Source: an uncultured Pelagibacteraceae bacterium
Lineage (GTDB): Bacteria; Pseudomonadota; Alphaproteobacteria; Pelagibacterales; Pelagibacteraceae
Assembly (NCBI GenBank): GCA_902628525.1
Contig: CACOMZ010000001.1
Coordinates: 1 to 64,000, forward strand
Direction: 5' to 3'
DNA: 64,000 bases
How positions within the stretch are numbered: the stretch's first letter is position 1; each line of letters opens with the position of its first letter. Position numbers and translations under genes: made by a program. The notes beneath the pieces are model-generated. The model made no database searches. It was not told the DNA's origin and saw nothing but the letters and a program-made list of their open reading frames with translations. Below are positions 36,767 through 47,069 of this stretch, one piece after another.

Positions 36767-37776
36767 AAATTTCTTGATAAACTAAATGATGTTAATCTTT
36801 TAAGAATATTTTTTTCTTTAGAGTCTTTAAATACACTAAGAGAATTTGAGGCTAAATTTATATAGTGCTGTGCTTTTTGATAGCAATCTTGAATTATTTT
36901 ATACTTGTTTATGAGAGATATAATTTCATTAAAGTCATCTTTTGTTCTTAACTCTTTGTTAAACTTATTTGATAGAATTTTTTTTTCATTATTTTCTAAT
37001 TTTTGATAAAGTAAGATTATTGGTAAAGTAATTTTTCCCTCAAAAAAATCTTGACCAATTTTTTTACCAAATAGTTTTAACTCAGCATTATAGTCTAATG
37101 TGTCATCTGCTATTTGAAAAGTTAATCCTAAGTTTCTTCCATAAAATTCTAAAGCATCTTTTTCTTTATTTTCTGCATCAGATAAAATTGCACCAACTTT
37201 AGTTGCTGCTGCAAATAATTCAGCAGTTTTGGCTGAGATTATTTTTAAATATGTTTCTTCCAGCATATCAACTTCACCTTTGTGTTGAAGTTGCAGAACT
37301 TCTCCTTGAGCAATTTTAGATGAAGTGGACGACAATAATTTTAAAACTTCTAGGTTTCCGTCTTCTACCATCATTTCAAAACATCTACTCAATAGATAAT
37401 CTCCTATTAAAACTGAGGAATGATTATTCCAAACTTTGTTTAAAGTTTCTTTACCTCTTCTAACAATACCTTCATCTATTACATCATCATGCATCAATGT
37501 CGCGCTATGGATTAATTCAACACATGCAGCTAGATTTATATCTCTAGAGCCTTTAGAGTAACCACATAATTTTGCACTTCCTAGGGTTAATAAAGCTCTT
37601 AGTCTTTTTCCTCCAGTTTCTAAGTGATAATCTGTCATTTTTTGAACCAGCTGTACGTCACTAGATAATTTTGATTTTATTTTTTCTTCGGTTAAAACTA
37701 GTTTCTCTTCAACCGAGTCTTTAAGCTGAAAATATGAATCATTTACCTGATTTTTAAGCTGTACAACTGTTCCCAT
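36763..37776 (-). CDS. ispB: Polyprenyl (octaprenyl-type) diphosphate synthase
   Basis: Makes the long isoprenoid side chain of ubiquinone. 337 residues with GGKRLRALLTL, first motif LMHDDVIDEG (DDxxD), EGEVLQLQ region AQGEVLQLQHKGE, and second motif FQIADDTLDY. Long-chain synthases have small residues before the first DDxxD (here SATLMHDD), consistent with long product. Chain length cannot be fixed from sequence. Confidence 0.93.
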   Translation of the reverse strand: MGTVVQLKNQVNDSYFQLKDSVEEKLVLTEEKIKSKLSSDVQLVQKMTDYHLETGGKRLRALLTLGSAKLCGYSKGSRDINLAACVELIHSATLMHDDVIDEGIVRRGKETLNKVWNNHSSVLIGDYLLSRCFEMMVEDGNLEVLKLLSSTSSKIAQGEVLQLQHKGEVDMLEETYLKIISAKTAELFAAATKVGAILSDAENKEKDALEFYGRNLGLTFQIADDTLDYNAELKLFGKKIGQDFFEGKITLPIILLYQKLENNEKKILSNKFNKELRTKDDFNEIISLINKYKIIQDCYQKAQHYINLASNSLSVFKDSKEKNILKRLTSFSLSRNF

Positions 37777-37822
37777 AACATTTTTAAATTAGTATAATTT
37801 GGTTATATATATTACTTATCAA

Positions 37823-37850
37823 TTGACGCACCAGTTTCTTCAATTATAAG
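37823..37850 (+). promoter_or_regulatory. Candidate sppA promoter
   Basis: TTGACG (37823-37828), 16-bp spacer, TATAAG (37845-37850); expected start near 37857, giving a leader of about 34 nt. A second TATAAG at 37877-37882 lies 8 nt before the ATG at 37891 and could give a leaderless form, but its -35 is poor. Inference. Confidence 0.4.
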
Positions 37851-37890
37851 TAGTCTTTATATTCAATAAATAATTCTATAAGACTTACCT

Positions 37891-38697
37891 ATGTTCTCTT
37901 TTTTTAAAAAGAAAAAAATTGTTGCTCACTTAAAATTAAGTGGAGTTATTGGTAATGCTGGAAAATTTAAACAAGGTATCGATTTTGCAGGTCAAGAAGA
38001 ACTTATAAAAAAGGCTTTTTCTCTCAAAAAAGCTGTATGTGTTGCAATATCAATTAATTCTCCAGGAGGATCACCAGTTCAATCTCATCTAATCTACAGT
38101 TTTATTAGACAACAAGCAAAAAAATACAAAAAAAAAGTTATTGTCTTCGCTGAAGACGTAGCAGCTTCCGGAGGTTATTTGATTTCTTGTGCTGGGGACG
38201 AAATTTATGCAAATTCAAGTTCAATAATTGGATCTATAGGAGTGATATATTCTTCTTTTGGATTTACTGAGTTGATTAAAAAAATTGGGGTTGAAAGAAG
38301 AGTTCATACTGCTGGCAAAAACAAAAGCACACTTGATCCATTTTTAGAAGAAAAAAACGAGGATATTGAAAGATTAAAAAATATTCAATTGGATCTTCAT
38401 AAAGACTTTATAGATGTTGTTGAAAAAAGCAGAGGATCAAAATTAAACAAATCTGACGTAGAACTTTTTTCTGGTGAGTTTTGGTCAGGTAGTAAAGCAA
38501 AAAATTTAGGATTGATTGACGGAATAGGTAACGCACATGAAATATTAAAAGATAAATTTGGTGAAGATGTAATTATTAAAAAATTTGAAAAATCAAAAGG
38601 ATGGTTAAGTCAAAAACTTTCTTCATCTAGCAATCAAGTGGATCAAATAGCAAGTATTTTAGATGAAAGATCAATTTGGCAAAGGTATGGTTTTTAA
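37891..38697 (+). CDS. sppA: S49-family peptidase (SppA/SohB-like)
   Basis: 268-residue serine protease of the signal-peptide peptidase A type. The segment [13 protein letters not shown] lies at residues 53-65; the catalytic Ser is Ser93 in ASGGYLIS and the catalytic Lys is Lys145 in [27 protein letters not shown] follows. It is a short 36K-type form without a clear N-terminal membrane helix, so it may be loosely attached. Its 3' end overlaps the glyQ frame. Catalytic residues are assigned by motif position. Confidence 0.88.
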   Translation: MFSFFKKKKIVAHLKLSGVIGNAGKFKQGIDFAGQEELIKKAFSLKKAVCVAISINSPGGSPVQSHLIYSFIRQQAKKYKKKVIVFAEDVAASGGYLISCAGDEIYANSSSIIGSIGVIYSSFGFTELIKKIGVERRVHTAGKNKSTLDPFLEEKNEDIERLKNIQLDLHKDFIDVVEKSRGSKLNKSDVELFSGEFWSGSKAKNLGLIDGIGNAHEILKDKFGEDVIIKKFEKSKGWLSQKLSSSSNQVDQIASILDERSIWQRYGF

Positions 38698-39568
38698 AGC
38701 AAAAAAAGAAAAAAAAAAAATTCAAACATTCCAAGATACAATTTTAAATCTTCAGAAATTTTGGAGTAAAAAAGGATGCATTATCCTACAGCCTTATGAT
38801 ATGGAGGTTGGAGCAGGAACTTTTCATCCAGCAACAACACTTAGATCACTTGGAAATAAGCCATGGAAAGCAGCTTACGTACAACCATCAAGAAGACCTA
38901 CAGATGGAAGATATGGAGACAATCCAAACAGGTTGCAACACTATTATCAATTTCAAGTTTTAATTAAACCTTCACCTGAAAATATAAAAAAACTTTATTT
39001 AAATAGTTTATCTACTATAGGAATAGATCATAATGATCATGATATAAGGTTTGTTGAAGATGATTGGGAAAGTCCAACATTAGGTGCTGCAGGATTGGGA
39101 TGGGAAGTATGGTGTGATGGAATGGAAATTACTCAATTCACCTATTTTCAACAAATGGCTGGATTTAATTGTAAACCTGTATCAGTTGAAATCACTTATG
39201 GTTTAGAGAGAATTTGTATGTTCACTCAAAAAGAAAAAAACGTTTATGATTTATTGTGGAACGATGAAGGTGTAAAATATCACGAAGTATTTCATCAAGC
39301 TGAAAAAGAATTTTCAGCATACAATTTTGAACACGCGAATATTGAAACACTTTTGAAAATGTTTGAAATGCATGAATCCGAGGCAAAAGATTTGGTAGAA
39401 AAAAAAGTTTCTTTACCAGCATATGATCAATGCCTAAAAGCCAGTCATGTGTTTAATATTTTAGATGCAAGAGGTGCGATCAGTGTTGCACAAAGAGCAG
39501 GTTATATTGCTAGAATAAGAGATATTACAAAATCTGCAGCAGGCGTTTGGTTAGATAGTCAAAAATAA
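38687..39568 (+). CDS. glyQ: Glycyl-tRNA synthetase alpha subunit
   Basis: Alpha chain of the tetrameric bacterial enzyme. [66 protein letters not shown] and the catalytic [13 protein letters not shown] motif are complete. The frame is open from 38663, but I prefer the ATG at 38687 ([10 protein letters not shown], 294 residues) as it shortens the overlap with sppA to 11 bp; neither start has a good ribosome-binding site. Confidence 0.95.
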   Translation: MVFKAKKEKKKIQTFQDTILNLQKFWSKKGCIILQPYDMEVGAGTFHPATTLRSLGNKPWKAAYVQPSRRPTDGRYGDNPNRLQHYYQFQVLIKPSPENIKKLYLNSLSTIGIDHNDHDIRFVEDDWESPTLGAAGLGWEVWCDGMEITQFTYFQQMAGFNCKPVSVEITYGLERICMFTQKEKNVYDLLWNDEGVKYHEVFHQAEKEFSAYNFEHANIETLLKMFEMHESEAKDLVEKKVSLPAYDQCLKASHVFNILDARGAISVAQRAGYIARIRDITKSAAGVWLDSQK

Positions 39569-41634
39569 TGTCAGAGTTTTTTTTAGAATTATTTAGTGAA
39601 GAAATACCCTCAAATCTTCAACAAAATTTAAGGGAAGATTTACTTAAAAGTTTTAATGATTTATTTTTAGAAAAATCAATCTTATTTAAAAAAAGCTCAT
39701 CATACTCAACACCAAACAGACTAGTGGTATTGTTTGAAGGTGTTCAAAAAAATGTTGTACTTAAATCTGAGGAGATTAAAGGTCCAAATATCAAGTCACC
39801 AGAGTTAGCAATAGAGGGGTTTGTTAGGTCAAATAAAATCGTAAAAAAGGATCTCTACCAAAAGAAAACCGACAAAGGAGAATTTTATTTTTTCAAGACA
39901 AAATCAAAAAAATTACACACACATGAATTATTAGAGGAATTTATCCCAATATTGTTAAGTAAAATTCAATGGAAAAAATCAATGTGTTGGGGAACTTTTG
40001 ACTTAAATTGGGGAAGACCGTTAAAATCAATTCTAGCTGTATTTGATAAAAAAAAATTATATTTTAATTTTCATCACCTAACATCTTCTAACACAACTTT
40101 TATTGATAAAGAATTTGAAGAAAATAAAAAGTCCTTCTCAGTATTTAAAAATTATAAAAGTTTTTTTAAAAAAATTGACATTATCGTTGATCACAACGAA
40201 AGAAAAAAGTTAATAGAAAAAAAATTCAACAATATATTAAAAAATAAAAATATTAAAATTCAACATAATCCTAGATTACTTAATGAGGTTGTAGATTTAA
40301 CAGATCAGCCAAATATCCTTCTTTGTGAATTTGATAAGAAATTTTTGAACATTCCAAAAGAAATATTAATTATTACCATGCAATACCATCAAAAATATTT
40401 CCCTATATTTGATAATAAAGAAAATATTACTAATGAGTTTTTAGTGGTTGCAAATAAAAAAGATAAAAAGGGATTAATTAAATTAGGAAATGAAAGAGTG
40501 GTTGAAGCAAGATTAAGTGATGCTGAATTTTTTTGGAAAAAAGATAAATCTCAAAATATGGTCAAAAAAGTTACTGATTTAAAATCAATGAATTATTTTA
40601 GAGGATTAGGAAGTTATTTTGATAAAGCTCAAAGAATGAGAAAATTGGGTGGAATGATATCTGATGAACTTTTAATCAGTAAAGAAAAAGTTGAATTATC
40701 TGCATCAATTTGTAAAGTTGATTTATTATCAGAGCTAGTGGGTGAATTTCCAGAACTACAAGGTGTGATGGGAGGTTATTTTGCTATTGCACAAGGTTTT
40801 GATAAAGATTTGGCTTTAGCCATAAGTGAGCAATATTTACCTACAGGTCCAGGCTCAAGAGTACCAAAAAAACCATTTAGCATAGCCCTTTCTTTAGCTG
40901 ATAAGATAGATACTTTAGTTGGTTTTTTTGGTCTAAATCAAAAGCCAACAAGTTCTAAAGATCCATATGCTCTAAGAAGATTAGCATTAGGAGTAATAAG
41001 AATAATAGTTGAGAATAAAAAAGATTTTAAAGTAAAAGATTTGATTAATTATTCTTTAAGCCTGTATTTAGATCAAGGTTTTGAAATAGATAATCAAATT
41101 TTACAAAATGAGTTGTCAGATTTTTTAATGGATAGATTAAAATATCACATGAAGGAAGAAAATATTAGAAATGATATAGTTCAAGCATCAACCAGTTCTT
41201 TTAACTTAGATCAATCTGTTATTATTTTTAATAAAGCTAAACATTTAAATAAAATTATTAACAAACCAGATGGTTTAGATATTATTGCAAGCTATAAAAG
41301 AGCCTCAAACATTTTAGATGGTGAATTAAAAAATAATAAAATAGAATTATCAAATACAACTGACCCTGGTATTTTTAAAACTGAGTTAGAAAAAAACCTA
41401 TTTAAAAAAATTAGTGAATTAAGGAAATATTTTTCAGGCATTAATAAAGATGAAAATTATGTTCAAACATTGGACAATTTAGCTAGTATTAAAAGAGATG
41501 TTTTTGACTTTTTTGACAATGTAATTGTGATCGAAGATGATCCGGTCATAAAGAAGAATAGGCTGGAACTAATTCAAATGATGTGTAAAACGTTCAACAA
41601 TTATGTTAATTTTTCCCTAATCGACTCCCATTAA
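39568..41634 (+). CDS. glyS: Glycyl-tRNA synthetase beta subunit
   Basis: 688-residue beta subunit that binds tRNA-Gly and forms the tetramer with GlyQ. N-terminal FLELFSEEIPSNLQQNLRED, TPNRLVVLFEGV, WGTFDLNWGRPLKSIL, VANKKDKKGLIKLGNERVVEARLSDAEFFW and the HD-like segment KVDLLSELVGEFPELQGVMGGYFA are typical. The C-terminal DALR-type anticodon domain ends the protein. ATG shares one base with the glyQ stop. Confidence 0.96.
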   Translation: MSEFFLELFSEEIPSNLQQNLREDLLKSFNDLFLEKSILFKKSSSYSTPNRLVVLFEGVQKNVVLKSEEIKGPNIKSPELAIEGFVRSNKIVKKDLYQKKTDKGEFYFFKTKSKKLHTHELLEEFIPILLSKIQWKKSMCWGTFDLNWGRPLKSILAVFDKKKLYFNFHHLTSSNTTFIDKEFEENKKSFSVFKNYKSFFKKIDIIVDHNERKKLIEKKFNNILKNKNIKIQHNPRLLNEVVDLTDQPNILLCEFDKKFLNIPKEILIITMQYHQKYFPIFDNKENITNEFLVVANKKDKKGLIKLGNERVVEARLSDAEFFWKKDKSQNMVKKVTDLKSMNYFRGLGSYFDKAQRMRKLGGMISDELLISKEKVELSASICKVDLLSELVGEFPELQGVMGGYFAIAQGFDKDLALAISEQYLPTGPGSRVPKKPFSIALSLADKIDTLVGFFGLNQKPTSSKDPYALRRLALGVIRIIVENKKDFKVKDLINYSLSLYLDQGFEIDNQILQNELSDFLMDRLKYHMKEENIRNDIVQASTSSFNLDQSVIIFNKAKHLNKIINKPDGLDIIASYKRASNILDGELKNNKIELSNTTDPGIFKTELEKNLFKKISELRKYFSGINKDENYVQTLDNLASIKRDVFDFFDNVIVIEDDPVIKKNRLELIQMMCKTFNNYVNFSLIDSH

Positions 41635-44291
41635 TGAAAAAACTTATATTAAACTTTAATTCTAAGGATAGTAAAAAAATTAAAAATCCTAAAAACTTTT
41701 TAGGAGGAAAAGGTGCTAACCTTTCTGAAATGGGAAAAATGGGTCTTCCAGTGCCTCCTGGTTTTACAATATCTACAAAAGTTTGTGAAATTTTTTATAA
41801 GAATAAAAAAAAATTAAATAAAAATTTAATTTCTCAAATTAAAAAAGAATTAAAATTAATCGAAAAAGATGTTTCTAAGAAATTTGGGGACTTAAAAAAT
41901 CCACTATTGTTGTCTGTGCGGTCTGGTGCAAGAGTATCAATGCCAGGTATGATGGATACTATTCTAAATCTGGGTCTAAACGATGAAACAGTTAAGGCTT
42001 TAGCGGTTAAAACTTCAAATGGAAGATTTGCTAAAGACAGCTATAGAAGATTCATACAAATGTACAGCAATGTAGTTATGGGTGTTGAAAGTTACCATTT
42101 TGAGGAATTAATAGAAAATTATAAACTTACAAAGGGTGTTTTATTAGACACGGATCTTGATGAAAGTGATTGGGATGGATTAATTGAAGACTTTAAAAGA
42201 ACAATAAGAAATAAGGCTAAAAAAGACTTTCCTCAAGACATTTATGAACAATTGTTAGGAGCAATTAGTGCTGTATTTTTATCCTGGGAAAGCAATAGAG
42301 CAAAAGTTTATAGAAAACTAAATCAAATCCCAGACGAGTGGGGAACTGCAGTCAATGTTCAATCAATGGTGTTTGGAAATATGGGTGAAGATTGTGCAAC
42401 AGGAGTTGTATTTACAAGAAATCCTTCAGATGGAATGAATGAAATATATGGTGAGTATTTAATAAATGCACAAGGCGAAGATGTTGTAGCAGGCACAAGG
42501 ACTCCGCAATATATAACTAAAAAGGCTAGGCAAGATGCTGAAGCAAAAGAATTGTCAATGGAGGAATCTATGCCAAAAGTCTTCAAAGAACTTCAAAAAA
42601 TTTTGAAAAAATTAGAGAAACACTACAAAGATATGCAAGATGTAGAGTTCACAGTTGAAAATAAAAAATTATGGATGCTTCAAACAAGATCAGGAAAAAG
42701 AACAGCAAAATCGGCAGTCAAAATTGCAGTTGATATGGTTAAAGAAAAACTAGTTTCAAAAAAAGAAGCTATCTTAAGAATTGACCCAAACTCTTTAGAT
42801 ACACTTTTACATCCCACATTGGATGAAAAAAGCTCAATTAATGTAATTGCAAATGGATTACCAGCTTCACCGGGTGCTGCCAGTGGTAAAGTGGTATTTA
42901 CGTCTGAGGAAGCTGAAAGACTTACTGCCATGATGCAAGATACAATCTTAGTTAGAGTAGAAACTTCACCAGAAGATATTCAAGGAATGCACGCTGCTAA
43001 AGGAATTTTGACAGCTAGAGGAGGGATGACAAGTCATGCTGCAGTAGTTGCTAGAGGTATGGGTAGACCCTGCGTATCAGGATCAAGTGAAATTGATATA
43101 AATTATGAAAATAAATCTTTTAAAACTTCTTCAATGGAAATCAAAGAAGGAGATATAATTACTATAGATGGGTCAACTGGAAGAATTATTGCCGGAAGTA
43201 TTTCAACTGTGAAACCAGAAATTTCTGGTGATTTTTCTAAGTTAATGTCTTGGGCTGACAGTTTTAGAAAATTAAAAATAAGAACAAATTCTGAGACTCC
43301 AAAAGATACTAAAATAGCAAAAGATTTTGGTGCAGAGGGTATTGGACTATGTAGAACAGAACATATGTTTTTTGATGAAGAAAGAATTTTATCTGTGAGA
43401 GAAATGATACTATCAAAAACAAAAGAAGACAGAGCAATAGCATTAGAAAAACTTTTACCGTATCAAAGAAAAGATTTTAAAGATATTTTTAAAATTATGA
43501 GTCGATTGCCAGTTACAGTAAGATTGTTGGACCCACCATTACATGAATTTTTACCACGCACAGAAAAGGAAATTAATGAGGTAGCTAATATAGTTAATCT
43601 TCCAGTTAAAGAGGTTGAAGCAAGAATTGAAGAGCTCTATGAGCAAAATCCAATGCTAGGTCATAGAGGTTGTCGTCTAGGAATATCTTTCCCAGAAATT
43701 TATGAAATGCAATGTAGAGCAATATTTGAGGCTTTAGCAGAACTTAAAAAAAATAAAATAAACTCTGCATTTCCTGAAATTATGATACCCTTAGTTTCTA
43801 CAGAAGCTGAAATAAAAATCATGAAAGATTTAGTAATTAGAACTGCAAGTAAAGTTCAAAAAGAACATAAATTGAAAATAGAATTTTTAGTAGGTACTAT
43901 GATTGAACTACCAAGAGCAGCAATAAAAGCAAAAGAAATTGCAAAACATGCTGAATTTTTTAGTTTTGGAACAAATGATTTAACACAAACTACTTTTGGA
44001 ATAAGTAGAGATGATAGTGGAAAATTTTTAAATGATTATTTAGAAAATAAAATATTTTCTGTTGATCCTTTTGTTTCAATAGATGAAGGAGTGGAAGATC
44101 TTATTAAACTTGCAGTTGAAAGAGGAAAAAGTGAGAATAAAAAAATAAAACTTGGAATTTGTGGAGAGCATGGAGGAGATCCTAAGAGTATTTCATTTTG
44201 CTCAAAAGCTGGTTTGAACTATGTTTCTTGCTCGCCATATAGAGTTCCAATAGCAAGACTCGCAGCGGCTCAAGCTGAAATAATTAAATAA
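41634..44291 (+). CDS. ppdK: Pyruvate, phosphate dikinase
   Basis: 885 residues; interconverts pyruvate and phosphoenolpyruvate with ATP and phosphate. The N-terminal nucleotide domain has GGKGANLSEMGKMGLPVPPGFT and SVRSGARVSMPGMMDT; the central phosphohistidine domain has GGMTSHAAVVARGMGRPCVSG with the catalytic His near residue 468; the C-terminal PEP/pyruvate TIM barrel has GIGLCRTEHMFF and GTMIELPRAA. With class I aldolase it supports gluconeogenesis from organic acids and amino acids. Ends 5 bp from the convergent gene. Confidence 0.97.
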   Translation: MKKLILNFNSKDSKKIKNPKNFLGGKGANLSEMGKMGLPVPPGFTISTKVCEIFYKNKKKLNKNLISQIKKELKLIEKDVSKKFGDLKNPLLLSVRSGARVSMPGMMDTILNLGLNDETVKALAVKTSNGRFAKDSYRRFIQMYSNVVMGVESYHFEELIENYKLTKGVLLDTDLDESDWDGLIEDFKRTIRNKAKKDFPQDIYEQLLGAISAVFLSWESNRAKVYRKLNQIPDEWGTAVNVQSMVFGNMGEDCATGVVFTRNPSDGMNEIYGEYLINAQGEDVVAGTRTPQYITKKARQDAEAKELSMEESMPKVFKELQKILKKLEKHYKDMQDVEFTVENKKLWMLQTRSGKRTAKSAVKIAVDMVKEKLVSKKEAILRIDPNSLDTLLHPTLDEKSSINVIANGLPASPGAASGKVVFTSEEAERLTAMMQDTILVRVETSPEDIQGMHAAKGILTARGGMTSHAAVVARGMGRPCVSGSSEIDINYENKSFKTSSMEIKEGDIITIDGSTGRIIAGSISTVKPEISGDFSKLMSWADSFRKLKIRTNSETPKDTKIAKDFGAEGIGLCRTEHMFFDEERILSVREMILSKTKEDRAIALEKLLPYQRKDFKDIFKIMSRLPVTVRLLDPPLHEFLPRTEKEINEVANIVNLPVKEVEARIEELYEQNPMLGHRGCRLGISFPEIYEMQCRAIFEALAELKKNKINSAFPEIMIPLVSTEAEIKIMKDLVIRTASKVQKEHKLKIEFLVGTMIELPRAAIKAKEIAKHAEFFSFGTNDLTQTTFGISRDDSGKFLNDYLENKIFSVDPFVSIDEGVEDLIKLAVERGKSENKKIKLGICGEHGGDPKSISFCSKAGLNYVSCSPYRVPIARLAAAQAEIIK

Positions 44292-44296
44292 ATTAA

Positions 44297-45694
44297 CTAA
44301 ATCTTTCTTAAAATTAATAATGAAGAAGTGGTCTCTAAAAATAATACTATTAATTCTTTATTCTTTGCAACTACTATGTCTCTTACTCTTTCATTTATTG
44401 GAATATAGTTATGTTTAATAATTTTTTTATAATTTTTATCAAATTCAATCAAGTGTAATCCTAAATCTTGATCTTTAATTTCGTTACCCATTGAGCCTAT
44501 TAAAAAAATATTATCATTTTCACTAATTGACTTAACTTCACTAATCCCAATAGAAGGATCAAAATATTTAATGGGTTCCTCAAAGCCATATTTTTTGTGA
44601 CTTTTATTTAAAGGAGCTTCTTTCAAAATTCTTTCTGAATAATTCTTATGGTAATGTTCACCATATGAGGAGATTGGCCAACCAAAGTTTTTTATTTTAG
44701 CAAATGGATTAAGATTTAAATTTATTTCATCACCACCTTTAGGTCCATGTTCAGTTGATAAAATAAAATCAAATTTTTTACTATAAAATAAACCTTGTGG
44801 ATTTCTATGTCCACTTGAAACGATTTCACTTTTTTTTGATTTCAGATTAATTTTTATTATTTTACCAAAATCGCTTTTTAAATTTTGTGCAAGAGGTCTG
44901 TTTCTAAAATCTCCAGTTGTAAAAAGTATATTTTCATCATCTAACAAAAAAATTCGACCACCAGCACCTTGATGAGCCCAATATCCGTGTGAATTATTTG
45001 TATCAATACAATTTGAGGGTTTAAAAAATTCTTTAAAGTTTAAAAATTCGAAATTTAAGTTTGCAGTAATAATTTTTAAATCATAGCAATCTTTTTTTTC
45101 CTGATCTATATAAGACACATAAATTATATTGTTATCTATAAAAATATCTTTTATGCCATACTGTAAATTTGAATAAAATTCGCCATAGTCTATGAACTGC
45201 TTAAAGTTAGAATTAATTTTCTTAAAATTTTTAATATTATCTAAATCAGAGAATGCAAAAATTCCATCATATGTAGCTAAAATTAAATTTTGATCATTAT
45301 TAAAAAAATCAATGTAAGCAGTCCCATTAGCATTTATATTTCCACTAAATAAAATATCTGATGTCGTAAACTTAGAAAAGAGATATTTATCAAGATGTTT
45401 ATCAAGTTTTTTTTCTTTTAATAACCTTTGATCAATAAACTTACTTAATTTTAAATTTTCAAATTTTTTTTTAAATTCTATACTTTTTGGATTAATTATA
45501 TTGTTAATATTATTCTCATTTATAAGTAAATTTTTTTGAATTTTTGCAATTTGTTGATTTCTAATATTTAACTGCATTGCAAAATTTCCAATTTCATTTT
45601 TTTTAGAAAAGGAATTTTTTTTATTAATGAAATATCCCACCAATAACAAAAGGACTAAAAAGAGGAATATACTATAATTGATTATTTTTCTCAT
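44297..45694 (-). CDS. Membrane-anchored glucose/sorbosone dehydrogenase-like protein
   Basis: 465 residues with one N-terminal helix (residues 6-24, IFLFLVLLLLVGYFI) and a probable periplasmic beta-propeller of the PQQ-type glucose/sorbosone dehydrogenase family (GSDH). Recognisable parts: HGYWAHQGAGGRIFLLDDENILFTTGDF, SGHRNPQGLFYS, the signature STEHGPKGGDEINLNL, and FGWPISSYGEHY. Whether it binds PQQ or is an oxidoreductase at all is unknown; several GSDH homologs have no shown activity. A coiled-coil-like segment lies before the propeller. Divergent from the methyltransferase gene across 264 bp. Confidence 0.75.
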   Translation of the reverse strand: MRKIINYSIFLFLVLLLLVGYFINKKNSFSKKNEIGNFAMQLNIRNQQIAKIQKNLLINENNINNIINPKSIEFKKKFENLKLSKFIDQRLLKEKKLDKHLDKYLFSKFTTSDILFSGNINANGTAYIDFFNNDQNLILATYDGIFAFSDLDNIKNFKKINSNFKQFIDYGEFYSNLQYGIKDIFIDNNIIYVSYIDQEKKDCYDLKIITANLNFEFLNFKEFFKPSNCIDTNNSHGYWAHQGAGGRIFLLDDENILFTTGDFRNRPLAQNLKSDFGKIIKINLKSKKSEIVSSGHRNPQGLFYSKKFDFILSTEHGPKGGDEINLNLNPFAKIKNFGWPISSYGEHYHKNYSERILKEAPLNKSHKKYGFEEPIKYFDPSIGISEVKSISENDNIFLIGSMGNEIKDQDLGLHLIEFDKNYKKIIKHNYIPINERVRDIVVAKNKELIVLFLETTSSLLILRKI

Positions 45695-45958
45695 CGTCTA
45701 TTACGTTTAAAGTATCCTTACCTTATTTAAAGAAGAAATTTTTATAATTTTATTTTTGATCATATTTATATTATATTTTATTTTAAATTATTTTTTTGTA
45801 TGTAAATAAAAATGACACGTACACCTAATTAATAATCATTTTTTGAAGTTTTTTGTGGTGATAGAATACTATATGATACTTAATTTAGCTGAAAATATAC
45901 CTTATAATAATGAACATTAAAGTTGATAATGCAATTAGCTAATTCTTAATAAAATACA
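45695..45958. other. AT-rich intergenic region, 264 bp
   Basis: The longest gap in the window. I see no ORF above 40 codons and no RNA gene. It holds promoter-like pairs on the plus strand: TTGAAG (45843-45848), 18 bp, TACTAT (45867-45872), and a second, closer to the gene, listed separately. It separates the GSDH-like gene from two isolated methyltransferases. Confidence 0.6.
45923..45952 (+). promoter_or_regulatory. Candidate promoter, leaderless geometry
   Basis: TTGATA (45923-45928), 18-bp spacer, TAATAA (45947-45952), 6 nt, then the ATG at 45959. Weak -10. Inference, given weight only by the repeated geometry elsewhere. Confidence 0.3.
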
Positions 45959-46993
45959 ATGTTCAAAGAATATATATATTTAACAGATTTATCACCATCT
46001 CAAATTGAGGCAGTAAAAAAATTTAATAATAACTTGGATATTAAATATGAAAAATTGATAACTTGTGAAATTTGTAGCTCTAAAAACTTTAAAGTGTTAT
46101 TTAACAATGATCGCTATGGAATAAGTCAAAAAACATGTTTATGTAAAAATTGTGGTCTAATGTTTTCCAATCCAAGAATGACTAAAAGATCGAATAAACT
46201 TTTTTATAAATCTGACTTATATAGATTAATTTATGAGCCAAGTGTAAAAAATATTGATAAAGAAGAATTATTCAAAAGCACTCTAAAGGAAATGAGAGAT
46301 TATAAACCATCTATTCCAAAAAAACCCGTTTTTAATAATTACTATTCTAATTTATATTTTGATTTTATTAATAAAGAAATTAAAGATTTTAAAACTGTAT
46401 TAGATATTGGATGTGGGAAAGGAAAAAAGTTAGTTGATTTTAAATCTATTGGTAAAAAAACATATGGAATTGAACCCTCGGAAGTTTATCATAAGGTTCA
46501 TAGTGAGCTAGGTTTAAATTCTAAAATAGGTTTTATTGAAGATGTAGAAGATAAGAGCGATTTAGTGTTATTGACACATGTTTTCGAGCATTTAAGTGAT
46601 TTAAAAAAAAATGCAAATCTGTTGTGTAATATTACTAACAAGTATCTTTTCATCGAAGTACCTGGTCACATAAATAAATTACAAAGTATACAAAATGCTC
46701 ATAACTACTATTTTAGTTTTAATACTTTAAATTATTTTTTTTTAAATAATAAATTTAAACTAATTAAAATTGATTACGCAAGAGATAATGAATATATTTT
46801 TGCGCTTTATAAAAAAACAGATAAAAAATCAGAAATGATGTTTGATAAGGCATCAGAATTAAATAATGTAAGTAGGATAACAAGAAAATATTTTTTTACT
46901 TACATTATCACAAAGACATTAAAATTTATTAAAATTGAAAGAGTTTTAAGAAACTTTTATTCTAAAATAAAAAAAAAATTTAATCTAAACTAA
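45959..46993 (+). CDS. Class I SAM-dependent methyltransferase with N-terminal zinc ribbon
   Basis: 344 residues. The N-terminal part has two CxxC pairs, Cys36-Cys39 and Cys62-Cys65 (CEIC and CKNC), which form a zinc ribbon. A SAM-binding Rossmann domain starts near residue 138: VLDIGCGKGKKLVDF, then YGIEPS (acidic ribose-binding residue) and LTHVFEHLSDLKKN. Proteins of this layout are sugar or nucleotide-sugar C- or O-methyltransferases in surface glycan clusters. The substrate is unknown. It sits with an FkbM methyltransferase beside ssrA, away from the glycan genes at the window's left end. Confidence 0.8.
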   Translation: MFKEYIYLTDLSPSQIEAVKKFNNNLDIKYEKLITCEICSSKNFKVLFNNDRYGISQKTCLCKNCGLMFSNPRMTKRSNKLFYKSDLYRLIYEPSVKNIDKEELFKSTLKEMRDYKPSIPKKPVFNNYYSNLYFDFINKEIKDFKTVLDIGCGKGKKLVDFKSIGKKTYGIEPSEVYHKVHSELGLNSKIGFIEDVEDKSDLVLLTHVFEHLSDLKKNANLLCNITNKYLFIEVPGHINKLQSIQNAHNYYFSFNTLNYFFLNNKFKLIKIDYARDNEYIFALYKKTDKKSEMMFDKASELNNVSRITRKYFFTYIITKTLKFIKIERVLRNFYSKIKKKFNLN

Positions 46994-47069
46994 ATAATAA
47001 TTGTACTTTATATTCTAATCAATTTAAAATAATTATTAAATCAAACTTATATATTGCTATTAAACAAAA

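Noticed and set aside
46994-47069. Promoter of the FkbM gene (TATTAA 6 nt before ATG)
   Set aside because: The -10 fits the leaderless geometry, but no -35 with TTG is present at 16-18 bp, so not counted.
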